A stretch of DNA of 64,000 nt from Verrucomicrobiota bacterium (GCA_022710935.1 JAKLFY010000018.1:1-64000), one strand, 5' to 3'; shown: positions 43,001 through 51,549, counted from the first letter of the stretch. Notes: generated by a model from the sequence alone, not told the origin. Made by a program: numbers and translations.

Positions 43001-44148
43001 CCGTGACCAACTGGGCGCCGTTCATGCCCGGTTCACTCGAAGTGCCCTACGTCTTCCCCGGCGCGGACCGCTACTCACTCCGCGCGGTGATCAGCGACCC
43101 GCTCGTGCCTGATCCTGACCCAGCCGACAACAGCCGCTCCTGGAGCTTCACGAACCAGCCGCCGGTCGCCGCGCCCGCCCGCTTCGATCTGACCCCCCAG
43201 TATCCGCTGGACTTCCGCCTGTCCGGGACGGATCCGGATGGCGATCCCCTGGAATACCGACTGGTGACCGGCCCGTCGCAGGGCGTGCTCGAACGCCGGG
43301 GCGACGTGTGGCGCTATCGTCCGCTCAACGCCGGGCAGGACAGCCTCACCTTCACCGTCAACGATGGCCGGTTCGAGTCGGCGCCCGCCACCGTGACCTT
43401 CTTCACGAGCACCACCGCCGCGCCCGTGCCGGTCCCGCCCAGCATCGTGAGTGCGGATCGCGTGCTGGGAACCGTGGGCGAAGACTTCTCCCATGCGGTT
43501 GTCGTCGCCGCGCCGCCCGCGACCTTCGCCGCGTACGGCCTGCCCGACGGGCTGAACATCCACCCCACGACCGGCGTGATCTCGGGCCAGCCGACGCAGC
43601 CCGGCGAATTCGTGGTGTTCGTGGAAGTCGTCAAGAATGGCGCCGCCTCGACCCAGGAACTCCGGCTCCGGGTGCAGGACACGTACGCACGATGGATCGC
43701 GTCGTTCGGGTTGACCGGCGCGGACGCGGCGCCCGAGAGCAATCCGGACGGCGACGGCTACGACAACCTCGCCGAGTACGCGCATCAGTTGAACCCCAAA
43801 GTGAAGGATTTCGAGGGCGGGCCGGCAGCATCGAGAAAGGCCGAGTCCGGCCCGGAATGGCTGCGGGAGGTCCAGTACCTCGTGGTCACATACCGTCAAC
43901 GCAAAGGCGGTGTAAGCAACCCCGCCCTGGATTACCGCGTGGACGGCGTTCGTTATTGTCTCGAGTACAACGACAGCCTCGACGACTCGATCGCCTGGGC
44001 CGGTGGCGACCGCGTGTTCGAAGTTCTTGAAAGCTGGCGGGTCGACAACGGCGACGGCTCCGAATGGATCAGCGTCCGGTGCCGAATCCCGATCACCGAC
44101 AATCCGGGCGGGCAAGGGTATGTCCGGCTCAGGTTGATGTTGCCGTGA
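40003..44148 (+). CDS. Very large exported metzincin-like protein with Ig/CARDB repeats
   Basis: 1381 residues from the ATG at 40003. Signal peptide to about residue 34. Residues 40-190 form short repeats like a parallel beta helix (TITDCVLDRLPVIICDSLTI, TITDSILRGPVTIWEAKSLS). A zincin core follows: HELGHTLGLYLGTE at 494-507 and a Met-turn YYDFMGAS with M569. The usual third ligand (HExxHxxGxxH/D) is Leu504 here. Further on come an Ig-like domain (about 845-935), a CARDB-like part (to about 1045), a cadherin-like domain (LSGTDPDGDPLEYRLVTGPS), a putative Ig domain (GLPDGLNIHPTTGVISGQPT) and the verrucomicrobial tail (NPDGDGYDNLAEYAHQLNPK). Likely a surface or secreted protease; activity is uncertain. 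Confidence 0.8.
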   Translation: MKTQWLFKVAGGGGCLAWLMMLALAQTALSLHGADGEEPLVLRGYRGGDINALPGRVITITDCVLDRLPVIICDSLTITDSILRGPVTIWEAKSLSIRNCEFHHSFSANLTGGGSGAIMDSVFTVPLEVNFDPGAPPTIRGNSFIGPFQAVQSPRVLPLPGNYWGSSSGPKYPNKPYRGWLQVEGAHCDFLDPKETFLLSGITRAATHIPDSFRPHPWVWVKEARVGQNVLRPGPYQGGGLLARQGRDLLVCLDLKTSVAEYAAEFTLTCNGTQVGSSQPFSVRRVYPIIQEGSDNQNRTLNFVVPAALTEATNLALELKMTALNVTAYAGQPKDGVVWRTEVQPQYRFGRRLRLGVMPVNLEVPFWITAKADSSATRQRLEGELPALWPLLRSDLTVVQLPPLTISRGYLRGAATTLAGGNLMPFMIARSASSYLNSWNASRPPERWLDGLVCVVPNSALSGWWGLSDNAGAALEVFSSVVMVEEDNPAAVLHELGHTLGLYLGTEQYDFTTTDHLGNPIAQVQFGNYREWNGAMVQSAVIFNDQGFGGIPRILHVPPRPTVNYYDFMGASTPQWIIPTSLDAVYKGLRPLLGSRPTSGALLAGAGGEIPGSRQVALMGPPPPGHRRVLFTGLLRRYQDRNTLAYYYRTYPDTVRIRDVSIENFNLTEGNRGTWQFLECLDADGQPVAPRIPIVTSLPDPAQSPVDPDWFQVVDVPVATARFAITDQEFQGFEFLSVADDGIAFQPSLAANPGSGALTGPITLDLGPNVAGKPLPVFNQVYYSADGRQTWVPIGEMTTDQMVTIEARDLPAADDLAFKVVAADAFRSAQAQLTGFRVGNRAPVVRILSPKPGDAAEAGQAWFLSAEAFDLEDGLLAEGTWHSSRDGLLGTNAVLSSVRLSAGAHTLQFAATDAAGVAGSASVQVSSGPVAATDLALGEDSLHIRPAGSDPLEPTPNRLQTDRLNLIRVTIRNGGLTNEARLSLYLTIENAPEVLLASTAVTNWAPFMPGSLEVPYVFPGADRYSLRAVISDPLVPDPDPADNSRSWSFTNQPPVAAPARFDLTPQYPLDFRLSGTDPDGDPLEYRLVTGPSQGVLERRGDVWRYRPLNAGQDSLTFTVNDGRFESAPATVTFFTSTTAAPVPVPPSIVSADRVLGTVGEDFSHAVVVAAPPATFAAYGLPDGLNIHPTTGVISGQPTQPGEFVVFVEVVKNGAASTQELRLRVQDTYARWIASFGLTGADAAPESNPDGDGYDNLAEYAHQLNPKVKDFEGGPAASRKAESGPEWLREVQYLVVTYRQRKGGVSNPALDYRVDGVRYCLEYNDSLDDSIAWAGGDRVFEVLESWRVDNGDGSEWISVRCRIPITDNPGGQGYVRLRLMLP

Positions 44149-44199
44149 TCGCAAGATCGCGGCACGGGTGCGGCACGCGCGCAGAGAGGAAATCAGACC

Positions 44200-44685
44200 A
44201 TGAAGAATCCCTATTCGACAGAGACCGGTTGTTGTTCCCGGTTCAATCCCGAGCCGTGGGACGGGAAGGAGTTCCGCTGGCAGGACAAGCTCTTCATCAA
44301 GGACCGCGTTCGATGCCTGTTCTACATGCCGATCGGCTTTGGGAATGTGATGACCCGCATCATGGAGAGGATCAGCACGGCCGATGCGTTCACGCCCGAA
44401 CCCCCCATCGCCCTCTCAGACCACACCTCGAAGTGGAACATGGACCTTTACGTCGAGGTCGCCAGGGAAGTGCCTGGCGCCGAGAACGTGCGACTCAGCG
44501 GGACTTTCCTGACCAAGGTCTTTGAAGGGCCGTTCAAGGAGACCGGACGATGGTGCGCCCAGATGAGCGAGTGGGTTCAGGCGCAGGGGAAACAGGTCAA
44601 GCGCCAGTTGATGTACTACACCACGTGCCCGAAGTGCGCCAAACACTACGGCAAGAACTACGTGGTGATCCTGGCCGAGGTCTGA
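44200..44685 (+). CDS. Conserved protein of the 'hydrolase' GyrI-like group
   Basis: 161 residues with a good ribosome-binding site (GAGAGGAAA). Conserved-looking segments are ETGCCSRFNPEPWDGKEFRW, QDKLFIKDRVRCLFYMPIGF, RLSGTFLTKVFEGPFKETGR and the C-terminal YTTCPKCAKHYGKNYVVILA with a CxxC pair. Small proteins with this pattern occur in diverse bacteria and archaea and are labelled 'hydrolase' without experimental basis; the fold may be SOUL/GyrI-like. It starts 51 bp after the metzincin-like gene in the same direction. Confidence 0.6.
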   Translation: MKNPYSTETGCCSRFNPEPWDGKEFRWQDKLFIKDRVRCLFYMPIGFGNVMTRIMERISTADAFTPEPPIALSDHTSKWNMDLYVEVAREVPGAENVRLSGTFLTKVFEGPFKETGRWCAQMSEWVQAQGKQVKRQLMYYTTCPKCAKHYGKNYVVILAEV

Positions 44686-44746
44686 CGCGCCTTGGCTCGC
44701 ATCTGTCTAGGCTGTTCCGGTCGAGATGGAGTTGGTAGCCTCGTCG

Positions 44747-44852
44747 GCAGAATCTGTGGGCCAGAATGGTCAGGATTCAAACGCAACATATTCACCAGGA
44801 GCATCTTGCCACACAGAACGCGGCAGAGTGAGTTTGTACCCACAGATTCTGC
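44747..44852. repeat. 106-bp segment bounded by a perfect 14-bp inverted repeat
   Basis: GCAGAATCTGTGGG (44747-44760) and its exact reverse complement CCCACAGATTCTGC (44839-44852) enclose 78 bp. It lies 69 bp upstream of the DUF433 start. The interior is AT-richer than its surroundings and non-coding. It could be a small MITE-like insertion or a recombination site; no direct target repeat was recognised. Confidence 0.6.
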
Positions 44853-44921
44853 TACAGACCCGAGTCGGCGTTCACCAAGACTGGCAGTGCAAAAGCGGAT
44901 TGGACGATGTAGAATACTCGT

Positions 44922-45137
44922 ATGAATCGAATTACGATTGATCCGGAGCAGTGTGGCGGCCGCCCCTGCATCAGGGGCATGCGCATCCGCGTCATTGACG
45001 TTCTGGACCTGTTGGGAAACGGTTTGACCCCCGAACAGGTTTTGGAGGAGTTGCCAGACCTCGAAGCCGACGACATTAACGCCTGCCTGCAATACGCCAG
45101 CCGCAAGCTGAACCATCCCCTTCTGGTGACTGCATGA
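44922..45137 (+). CDS. DUF433 antitoxin
   Basis: 71 residues, a complete DUF433 domain: ITIDPEQCGGRPCIRGMRIR, VIDVLDLLGNGLTPEQVLEE, LPDLEADDINACLQYASRKL. The CGGRPCIRGxRI motif and the helix-turn-helix-like region are diagnostic. DUF433 proteins are antitoxins for the PIN-like DUF5615 toxin; the toxin gene follows with an ATGA overlap (45134-45137), so the pair is complete. Confidence 0.92.
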   Translation: MNRITIDPEQCGGRPCIRGMRIRVIDVLDLLGNGLTPEQVLEELPDLEADDINACLQYASRKLNHPLLVTA

Positions 45138-45505
45138 TTTGGATTGACGTCCATCTTTCGCCCGCCCTAGCGAAATGGACTGCGGAGGAGTTTGGCGAAG
45201 CCGCCCAGTCCATGCGCGACGTTGGGTTTCTCGAAGCGAAAGACAAGGACATCTTCGCTGCGGCCCGTCAGACGAATGCCATTGTAATGACCAAGGACGC
45301 GGATTTTGCAGAGATGGTGGACAGGCTCGGCCCGCCCCCGCATGTGATCTGGCTGACCTGCGGGAACACGAGCAATGCCGCGTTGCGCCTCCTTCTCAAG
45401 AATACACTGCCCAAAGCGCTTCAACTTATCAGGCAGGGGAACACTTTGGTTGAGATTTCCGGCTCGTTATATCCACCCCGGTGTCGGCATCATTATCTAC
45501 CATGA
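45134..45505 (+). CDS. DUF5615 PIN-like toxin
   Basis: 123 residues. The Mut7-C/PIN-like core has the acidic residues expected of a metal-dependent nuclease: D5 in MIWIDVHLSPALAKW, the Asp pair in EAKDKDIFAAARQ, and TKDADFAEM; later VIWLTCGNTSNAALRLLLKN is family-typical. Normal members end near LVEISG; here 14 more residues (SLYPPRCRHHYLP) follow, which suggests the original stop was lost or moved by downstream rearrangement. Translationally coupled to the DUF433 antitoxin. Confidence 0.88.
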   Translation: MIWIDVHLSPALAKWTAEEFGEAAQSMRDVGFLEAKDKDIFAAARQTNAIVMTKDADFAEMVDRLGPPPHVIWLTCGNTSNAALRLLLKNTLPKALQLIRQGNTLVEISGSLYPPRCRHHYLP

Positions 45506-46000
45506 GCACGCGATACCCGCTCTCTATCGATGAAGAACAGGCGCTTCGTGATTTGGGCGGTTTTGAGCACTGTCGGACTATCGCCGATGCGATCCTGCGA
45601 AGCCGACCCTTCGCTGAAGATCAAGTTGACCCCTACCACGGTCCCCGAATAGCGCGCTCTGCTGTTGCCCTTGCTGCTTCGGGCGTGTCCCGACCGCCGT
45701 GGGGTGGCGTCCTTTGGCGAGCGGAATCGAGGATGTCCGACGTTCCTGGCCAAAATTGAGTCGCCGCCGCGGTGAGGTTTCCGCTTCCTGCTGCGCCCGG
45801 TCCGACTTTGGAGCCGATCCTGCCATCCTCAAAACTGCCTAATAAGGTATTGACATCTACGCGTCTGGATCTAGCTTTCAGGGCAGTGATTTGATTCGGG
45901 TGGCGGTACGTTTCTTCAGCGGGGTTCCCCACCCCCACCTCCTTGGCGTCTGCTACCCGAATCTTGCTTCTTCTGCGTATCCCATTGGCGGTTGATGGAC
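45506..46000. other. Stretch without an intact gene
   Basis: About 495 bp at the end of the tRNA-Asp accessory segment. No frame shows a known family. It holds TATTGACATC near 45849 and many short GC blocks; it looks like decayed DNA. Confidence 0.35.
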
Positions 46001-47890
46001 CTACTGCGACCCAGTCCAGGCCCGGTAAAACGCGGCGATTTCGTCCGAAGAAGGCGCGTCGGAATGGACCAGCACACGGTAGCGGAGACGAACGGTTTCG
46101 TCGGGTTCGAGTTCGAACGAACCGTCTGCGGGCCAATACATTGGCGTGGGGGAGAAGAAACCGTAATCGCGCGTGAACCAGGGGGGCCGCGACCACCGAT
46201 TGGCGGGATGGGCCAGGATCGTCACGCCCTCGGTCGCTCCACCCCATTGACCGCGGTAATCCGCCCAAAGGGCAGGCTTGCCAAATGTCCCCTTCTCGCC
46301 TTGATCGCCGGCGTCGTTCATCAGGGTCCCGCCGCCGGTCACGGCGAGCTCGGGCGCCATTCGAGCCGAGAAAAGCGAGTGGTTGGTTTTTTCGATTCGG
46401 ACCTTGCCGCGCGCGCGCAGGGTGATGTCGAAGTCAATGATGCGCCGGTCCGGCGTGGGAGCGGTGATGACGATGCGGCGCCGGTCGGTGAACGGCGACT
46501 CGGCGTCGGGGCGTTGCCAGGCGCATTCCTGTTCGAACTCGACGGCGTCGCCGGCGGCTTTGATGAGCCGCACGGACTGGGAAGCGATGCGTCCGCGTTC
46601 GAGGCCCTCCTGCCAGTAGTTGCCGCCATTCACACGATCGCATCCGAAGAAGATCGAGCTGTGGTGCGGGTAGGGATCTGAGCCGCATGTGGTCACGCTT
46701 CGTCCGGTGCGCGGCCCCATAACAGGATAGAAGAAGGGATACTTGCCGTCGGGGGTCAACAGGTACTCCGTGAACAAGCGGTCGCCGGCGTACACTCGCA
46801 CACGGTCCTCGAGGGCCTCGGCGCGCAGGCCCGGTGCAGCCGAAGAGACCGGTGCAGGCGACGGGGTCGCGCCGGGCTGCGGTCGGGAGCCCTTCTTGAT
46901 AGCGGACTCATAGGATGCGTAGGCCTGTGCGAGAACCGCGGGTTCGAGACTGCCGCGATGAACCAAGACCCGGTAGCCGCAGCGGATGGGCTTGTCCGGC
47001 GGGAACGTCTGCCTTTCCACGCCCGGCCAACCCAGGCAGAGAACCCCGTAGTGCCGGGTCAGCCACATCGGCGGGTAATCCGGGTGATCGGGCGCGACGA
47101 GGATCGCCGCGCCGCTCGATGCGGACTGCCCGGCGAAGCGCGCGCTCAGATCGGCCCAGGCGAGCCGGGTCATGTAGAGATCGTCCTTGCTGGTGCCGAG
47201 CGAGGTTGTGATCACCGTGTTGGTCCGGGGCGCAAACCGGAGAGTGAGGCCGCCGTAGCTCTTGCCTTCCGCACCGGCGAGGCTGATCGGCTTGCCGATC
47301 GGCTGCCAGGTGAACTCGAAGTCGATTGCGCGCTGCGTGTCGGTGGCGCGGTGGACGGTCATCCAGACGCGCTCCTGCATGACCTTCGAGGCGCCGATGT
47401 ACCAACCATTCTCGATGCCGAGCAGCGCGGCGTCGGCGCGCGTCTCCCGGGTCAGCCATCGCACGAACCGCTGCTCGATGCCCTTGAGCATCCAGAGATC
47501 GGTCTCCTGGCCGCCCACGCCCACATGCGGCCAGGCCCAGAAAAGACCGCGATGGTGGTAATGGTCCTTCGGAAAATCGTCAGTCAGCACTTCGCCATCC
47601 AAACCATAGAGCGGGTGAATGTACGTGCTCCGAAAGCGGTCGGCGGGGACGCCCTCCGGCTTGACCAGGTCGTGGCGATACACGAGGACGGGTCGGTCGT
47701 TCTCCCACAGCCCAAGCGAGCCTGCATCCACATCGGCAAAACGAAAGCCGGATTCGGCCAAGGCGGGAAGGGCGGCGCCGAGGACTACGATCGCGCCGAT
47801 CAGGAAAGACAGTGTGTCCGTCCGCAGGACATGGTCTTGACGACCGAGTCGAGATGGGGAGGCCGGGGTGAGCGCTGGAGGTGTTTGCAT
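46001..47890 (-). CDS. Exported protein with two tandem DUF6807 (PmoA-like) domains
   Basis: 629 residues. An N-terminal signal or membrane segment (LSFLIGAIVVLGAALPALA) is followed by one full DUF6807 domain (about 46-330; VLVYRHDLVKPEGVPADRFR, YIHPLYGLDGEVLTDDFPKD, HYHHRGLFWAWPHV) and a second one (about 357-627; LFTEYLLTPDGKYPFFYPVM, GPRTGRSVTTCGSDPYPHHS, SIFFGCDRVNGGNYWQEG). A Pro/Ala linker joins them (PQPGATPSPAPVSSAAPG). The family is called 'PmoA family' but is unrelated to methane oxidation in function; it is common in Verrucomicrobiota and Planctomycetota near sugar-degradation genes. Most members have one domain, so this is a duplication/fusion. Confidence 0.8.
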   Translation of the reverse strand: MQTPPALTPASPSRLGRQDHVLRTDTLSFLIGAIVVLGAALPALAESGFRFADVDAGSLGLWENDRPVLVYRHDLVKPEGVPADRFRSTYIHPLYGLDGEVLTDDFPKDHYHHRGLFWAWPHVGVGGQETDLWMLKGIEQRFVRWLTRETRADAALLGIENGWYIGASKVMQERVWMTVHRATDTQRAIDFEFTWQPIGKPISLAGAEGKSYGGLTLRFAPRTNTVITTSLGTSKDDLYMTRLAWADLSARFAGQSASSGAAILVAPDHPDYPPMWLTRHYGVLCLGWPGVERQTFPPDKPIRCGYRVLVHRGSLEPAVLAQAYASYESAIKKGSRPQPGATPSPAPVSSAAPGLRAEALEDRVRVYAGDRLFTEYLLTPDGKYPFFYPVMGPRTGRSVTTCGSDPYPHHSSIFFGCDRVNGGNYWQEGLERGRIASQSVRLIKAAGDAVEFEQECAWQRPDAESPFTDRRRIVITAPTPDRRIIDFDITLRARGKVRIEKTNHSLFSARMAPELAVTGGGTLMNDAGDQGEKGTFGKPALWADYRGQWGGATEGVTILAHPANRWSRPPWFTRDYGFFSPTPMYWPADGSFELEPDETVRLRYRVLVHSDAPSSDEIAAFYRAWTGSQ

Positions 47891-47955
47891 AGGCGTGGCG
47901 TGAGGGGGACGGGGCGTTGACGGGTGCAGAATACAAATCGCGGACGCCGCTCACG

Positions 47956-49431
47956 TCATTTTGGCCGATGAGATCCTCGCCCCCCCTGTTTCCTCTTGGG
48001 GGCGACCGTCTTGGGGCGGGACCGCGGGATGAGCACGATCGGGCATCCCTCGTAGCCGAACGCGCGGCGCAGTTGATCGGCCAGGTACTTCTCGTAGACG
48101 GGGGTGGAGAGCTCGGCGCGATTGACAAACAGGAGGAATGTGGGTGGGGCCTGCTTGACCTGGGTTGCGTAGTAGAACTTCATTCGCGCCCCGGCGGCGC
48201 TGACCGGTTGGCGGCGCTCGATGGCGTCGCGAAGCGTGCGATTCAGGATGGCCGTGGGGATCCGCTGCTGCATTTGCGAGGCGACGAAGCGGACAGCCTC
48301 GAGCAGGCGGTCCAGGTGGAATCCCGACTGCGCGGAGGTGAAGATGACCGGCGCATAGTCGAGGAAAAAGAGCTTCTCCTGCACCCATTGACCGAACTGA
48401 GCCAGCGTGCTCCGCGGACGCTCCCCGCGCCTGCCCCTGGCCCCGCCGGGCGTCCGCGCCCGCTGCTGCGCGCTTTGGACCGCCGCCTCGAACAAGTCCC
48501 ATTTGTTGACCACCACGAGACAGCCCTTGCGGGCCTCGACAATGCGGTCGGCGATCTTCTTGTCCTGTTCGAGGATCCCGGCCTCGGCGTCGAGGACGAA
48601 GATGACCAGATCGCATCGCTCGATCGACTGCTCGGCGCGCTTGACGCTGAAGAACTCGATCGAGTCAGCCACGCTGCGTGTCTTGCGAATGCCCGCCGTG
48701 TCCACCAGCACGTAGCGCTCGCGCCGCCCGTCGGTCTCGACCTCGAAGGGCACGTCGATCGCGTCCCGTGTCGTCCCGGGGATCGGGCTGACGATCACCC
48801 GCTCGGATCGGGTCAGGGCGTTAACGAGCGAGGACTTGCCCACATTCGGACGCCCGACAACGGCCAGCTTGAGCGGTGCCGACTCGGCCTCATCGCCCGT
48901 TCCGAGGGCGGCGGCCGGGTCGGTGTCGGGAAGAAGGCCCGCGGCCGCTTCGATCAACGACTCGATCCCGCGGCCGTGAATGGCCGAGATCGGGAAGATC
49001 CGCTCGAATCCGAGCGCGCTGAACTCGGGGAGCCCCGCCTCCGCACGCGGTTCGTCGACCTTGTTGACGGCGACCAGGACGGGTTTGCCGGCGCGTCGGA
49101 GGTGTTGGGCCACCTCCTGGTCGAGCGGGGCCACCCCTTCCTGGACATTCGTCACCAGGATGATGCCGTGGGCCGCATCCAGGGCAAGATCCACCTGCTC
49201 GGTCGTCGCCCGGACCACGACGTCGTCGGCCTTCTCCCCGCGCATCAGGCCAAGTCCGCCGGTGTCGATCAGCGTGAACGAACGCCCGCGCCACTCGGCC
49301 TCGGCCGTGATCCGGTCGCGGGTCACGCCGGGCTGATCGTGGACGATCGCGATGCGGCGTCCGACGATGCGATTGAACAGAGCGGACTTGCCGACATTGG
49401 GACGTCCGACTATGGCGATCAGACCAGGCAC
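47956..49431 (-). CDS. der: Ribosome biogenesis GTPase Der
   Basis: 491 residues. Der/EngA has two GTPase domains and assists 50S assembly. Both G1 loops are IVGRPNVGKSALFN and VVGRPNVGKSSLVN; G3 motifs are DTGGLGLMRG and DTAGIRKTRSV; G4 motifs are AVNKVDEPR and VVNKWDLFEA. The C-terminal KH-like domain includes MKFYYATQVKQAPPTFLLFV. A linker insert (RTPGGARGRRGERPRSTLAQ) in the second G domain and a basic tail (KRKQGGRGSHRPK) make it slightly long. Leftward, just 65 bp before the DUF6807 gene start. Confidence 0.96.
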   Translation of the reverse strand: MPGLIAIVGRPNVGKSALFNRIVGRRIAIVHDQPGVTRDRITAEAEWRGRSFTLIDTGGLGLMRGEKADDVVVRATTEQVDLALDAAHGIILVTNVQEGVAPLDQEVAQHLRRAGKPVLVAVNKVDEPRAEAGLPEFSALGFERIFPISAIHGRGIESLIEAAAGLLPDTDPAAALGTGDEAESAPLKLAVVGRPNVGKSSLVNALTRSERVIVSPIPGTTRDAIDVPFEVETDGRRERYVLVDTAGIRKTRSVADSIEFFSVKRAEQSIERCDLVIFVLDAEAGILEQDKKIADRIVEARKGCLVVVNKWDLFEAAVQSAQQRARTPGGARGRRGERPRSTLAQFGQWVQEKLFFLDYAPVIFTSAQSGFHLDRLLEAVRFVASQMQQRIPTAILNRTLRDAIERRQPVSAAGARMKFYYATQVKQAPPTFLLFVNRAELSTPVYEKYLADQLRRAFGYEGCPIVLIPRSRPKTVAPKRKQGGRGSHRPK

Positions 49432-49497
49432 GCCCCGAGAATGACTTGGGGAGCGACCGTGCGAAAGTCAAAAGGTGGGCTGCCGAGCGCCCTCAGC

Positions 49498-49636
49498 GCA
49501 TCTGGTTGTTGCGGGTGTTCTGTCTCCCAGTGAGGGCACCGGGCCTACAACGGACCGAGACTCCTGGTGTAGGCCGCGTGCCCCCACGCGGCGCAAGGAC
49601 AGACATCGGTGCGGACGCCGGGTCAGGCGACCCGGC
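49498..49636 (-). repeat. Family A repeat (A4) plus an extra hairpin
   Basis: 49498-49594 is the reverse complement of A3 (39111-39206), sharing GCATCTGGTTGTTG, the TGAGGGCACCGGGCCTACAA segment and the GCCGCGTG/CACGCGGC hairpin. It is followed at 49617-49636 by a perfect hairpin GCCGGGTC-AGGC-GACCCGGC, like the last hairpin of A1 and A5. It lies between der and the CPBP protease gene; 49432-49689 has no gene. Confidence 0.7.
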
Positions 49637-49689
49637 CAAGCCGATGATGCCCAGAGGAAGCCGCGCGCCCTGCCTCACGCCGCTGCGGG

Positions 49690-50799
49690 ATGGGCGGATC
49701 GAGAATGGCCAGTTGCGCAGGAAGTTCCGCGGGAAGTTCCTTGAAACCGGGGCGGGAAAGAGGCCAATGTCGGCCCGATCTCGACTTGATTGACGTGTTG
49801 AATCAGGACCCTGCCTATCCGAATTTCCGACACGCCCTGCTCTTGGTGGCGGTTGTGCTGGCTTTGCAGGTGGCGTTCGCGATCCCGCTGGCGGTGCTGG
49901 GCGTCGCGCTGAAATCGCCCGTGGTCGAGAGCCCGTGGAGCCTGGGCGTGATGAACCTGCTGGCGATCGGGGCCGTGCTGGGATGGGGGTGTTGGAAAAC
50001 CGGGGCGCCTTGGTCTGAACTCTTCCCCCTGCGCGCCGTCCCGCTCGCGGTCTGGCCTGCCGTCCTCGTCAGCCAGGCGGGAATGCTGATCGTCGGATCC
50101 GAGCTCGACAACCTCGTCCGCTCCCTGCTGCCTCCACCCTCTTTCTTTGTCGACATGTTTGCCGGTCTCACCGCCGACGCGTCCGCAGGCTCGTTTTTTG
50201 CCCTCGTCCTGGTGGCCCCGGCGACCGAAGAACTCCTCTTCCGCGGTCTCATCCTGCGCGGATTGCTTCGGCGCGGCTCCCTGACGGCCGCGATTGTCCT
50301 GTCCGCCCTCCTTTTCGGGCTGGTGCATCTGAACCCCTGGCAATCGACCACGACAACGATGATGGGGCTGTTGCTCGGGTGGTGGACGGTGCGCACTGGT
50401 TCGCTGCTGCCCGCGTTGGCGGCGCACGCCCTGAACAACTCGAGCGTTCTGTGGCATCGGCATCTGCCATTCGAGGTCACAGGATTCAACAACGCCGATG
50501 TCATGTCGGCGACCGCCCAGTTCCAGCCGTTGTGGTTCGATACGATCGGCGTGATGCTGCTCGCCGCGGGAATCGTCTGGCTTCACCGCGCCCTGCCCCC
50601 TCGGAGTCTTCGGCTTGCGGGTCCGGGCGAGCCCGCTCCGAACGCGCCGGACCTCGGGGTCGAGCCGGCCAGGCCCGGCGAAGTCCCGCCCGTGATCGAC
50701 CGCGCCCCGGGCTTGGCGAGCGAGGGGCCGGTCAACTCTCCGCAGAATTCCTTTGACAGAACCGGCATCGACGGCTCGCATGGCGGCAAATCATCTTAA
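49690..50799 (+). CDS. CPBP-family intramembrane metalloprotease
   Basis: 369 codons from the ATG at 49690; a GTG at 49795 just before LNQDPAYPNFRHALLL may be the true start. About seven spans. The Abi/CPBP (CAAX protease and bacteriocin-processing) motifs are in order: EELLFRGLILRGLLRRGSLT (EExxxR), FGLVHLNPW (FxxxH), and HALNNSSVLWHRH (HxxxN). Substrate unknown; bacterial members affect envelope functions or bacteriocin immunity. A 60-residue Pro/Gly-rich tail follows the last span. The superoxide dismutase gene starts 6 bp after its stop, so both are probably one operon. Confidence 0.85.
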   Translation: MGGSRMASCAGSSAGSSLKPGRERGQCRPDLDLIDVLNQDPAYPNFRHALLLVAVVLALQVAFAIPLAVLGVALKSPVVESPWSLGVMNLLAIGAVLGWGCWKTGAPWSELFPLRAVPLAVWPAVLVSQAGMLIVGSELDNLVRSLLPPPSFFVDMFAGLTADASAGSFFALVLVAPATEELLFRGLILRGLLRRGSLTAAIVLSALLFGLVHLNPWQSTTTTMMGLLLGWWTVRTGSLLPALAAHALNNSSVLWHRHLPFEVTGFNNADVMSATAQFQPLWFDTIGVMLLAAGIVWLHRALPPRSLRLAGPGEPAPNAPDLGVEPARPGEVPPVIDRAPGLASEGPVNSPQNSFDRTGIDGSHGGKSS

Positions 50800-50805
50800 G
50801 AGCAC

Positions 50806-51549
50806 ATGAGAAACTCGCTTATGACCCGCCGCGAGGCGATGCAACGAGCCGGGCTGGCGGCGACGGCCTGCGTGGCCGGCGCCGCTCAATTCCAGGTCGC
50901 GGCCCAGAATTCAGCTTCACCCGCCGCCGCCGGGGCGGAGCCGTATCGACTCCCGCCGCTCCCCTATGCCGCGGATGCCCTCGAGCCGCATATCGACGCC
51001 CGAACGATGGAGATTCACCATGGCAAACACCACGCCGCGTACGTGCAGAACCTCAACAGGGCGGTCGCCGAATTCCCCGCCCTGGCCGCCAAACCGGTCG
51101 AGGCGCTCGTCCGCGACCTGTCGGCACTCCCCGACAAGATTCGCACCGCAGTCCGTAACAACGGGGGCGGGCATGTGAATCACGCCCTCTTCTGGCAGTT
51201 GCTCAAGAGGAACGAGAACGGACGGCCCACCGGGGCTCTCGCCAAAGCCATCGACGACAAGTTCGGCAGTCTCGACAACTTCCGCCAGGAATTCACCAAG
51301 GCGGCCCTGGGCGTGTTTGGGAGCGGATGGGCCTGGCTGACGGTCGACGGCGCCGGTCTGCGCCTCGAAGCGACGCCCAACCAGGATACACCGATCTCGT
51401 TGAACCGGACGCCCATTCTCGGCCTCGATGTCTGGGAACACGCGTACTACCTCAAGTACCAGAACCGGCGCGCGGATTACATCGCCGCCTTCTTCAACGT
51501 GATCCATTGGGACGCCGTAGCGGATCTGTACAACCGGGCGCGCGCCTAG
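50806..51549 (+). CDS. Exported Fe/Mn superoxide dismutase
   Basis: 247 residues. A twin-arginine type leader ([21 protein letters not shown]8-R9) precedes the standard SOD fold: [80 protein letters not shown]. Metal ligands are H71, H126, D208 and H212. Whether Fe or Mn is used cannot be fixed from sequence. Export of this enzyme to the periplasm is less usual than the cytoplasmic form. Follows the CPBP protease by 6 bp; converges on the L,D-transpeptidase gene with four bases shared. Confidence 0.93.
   Translation: MRNSLMTRREAMQRAGLAATACVAGAAQFQVAAQNSASPAAAGAEPYRLPPLPYAADALEPHIDARTMEIHHGKHHAAYVQNLNRAVAEFPALAAKPVEALVRDLSALPDKIRTAVRNNGGGHVNHALFWQLLKRNENGRPTGALAKAIDDKFGSLDNFRQEFTKAALGVFGSGWAWLTVDGAGLRLEATPNQDTPISLNRTPILGLDVWEHAYYLKYQNRRADYIAAFFNVIHWDAVADLYNRARA

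Noticed and set aside
45633-46268. Long minus-strand frame upstream of the DUF6807 end
   Set aside because: It overlaps the DUF6807 gene end in another frame and has no recognisable domain.
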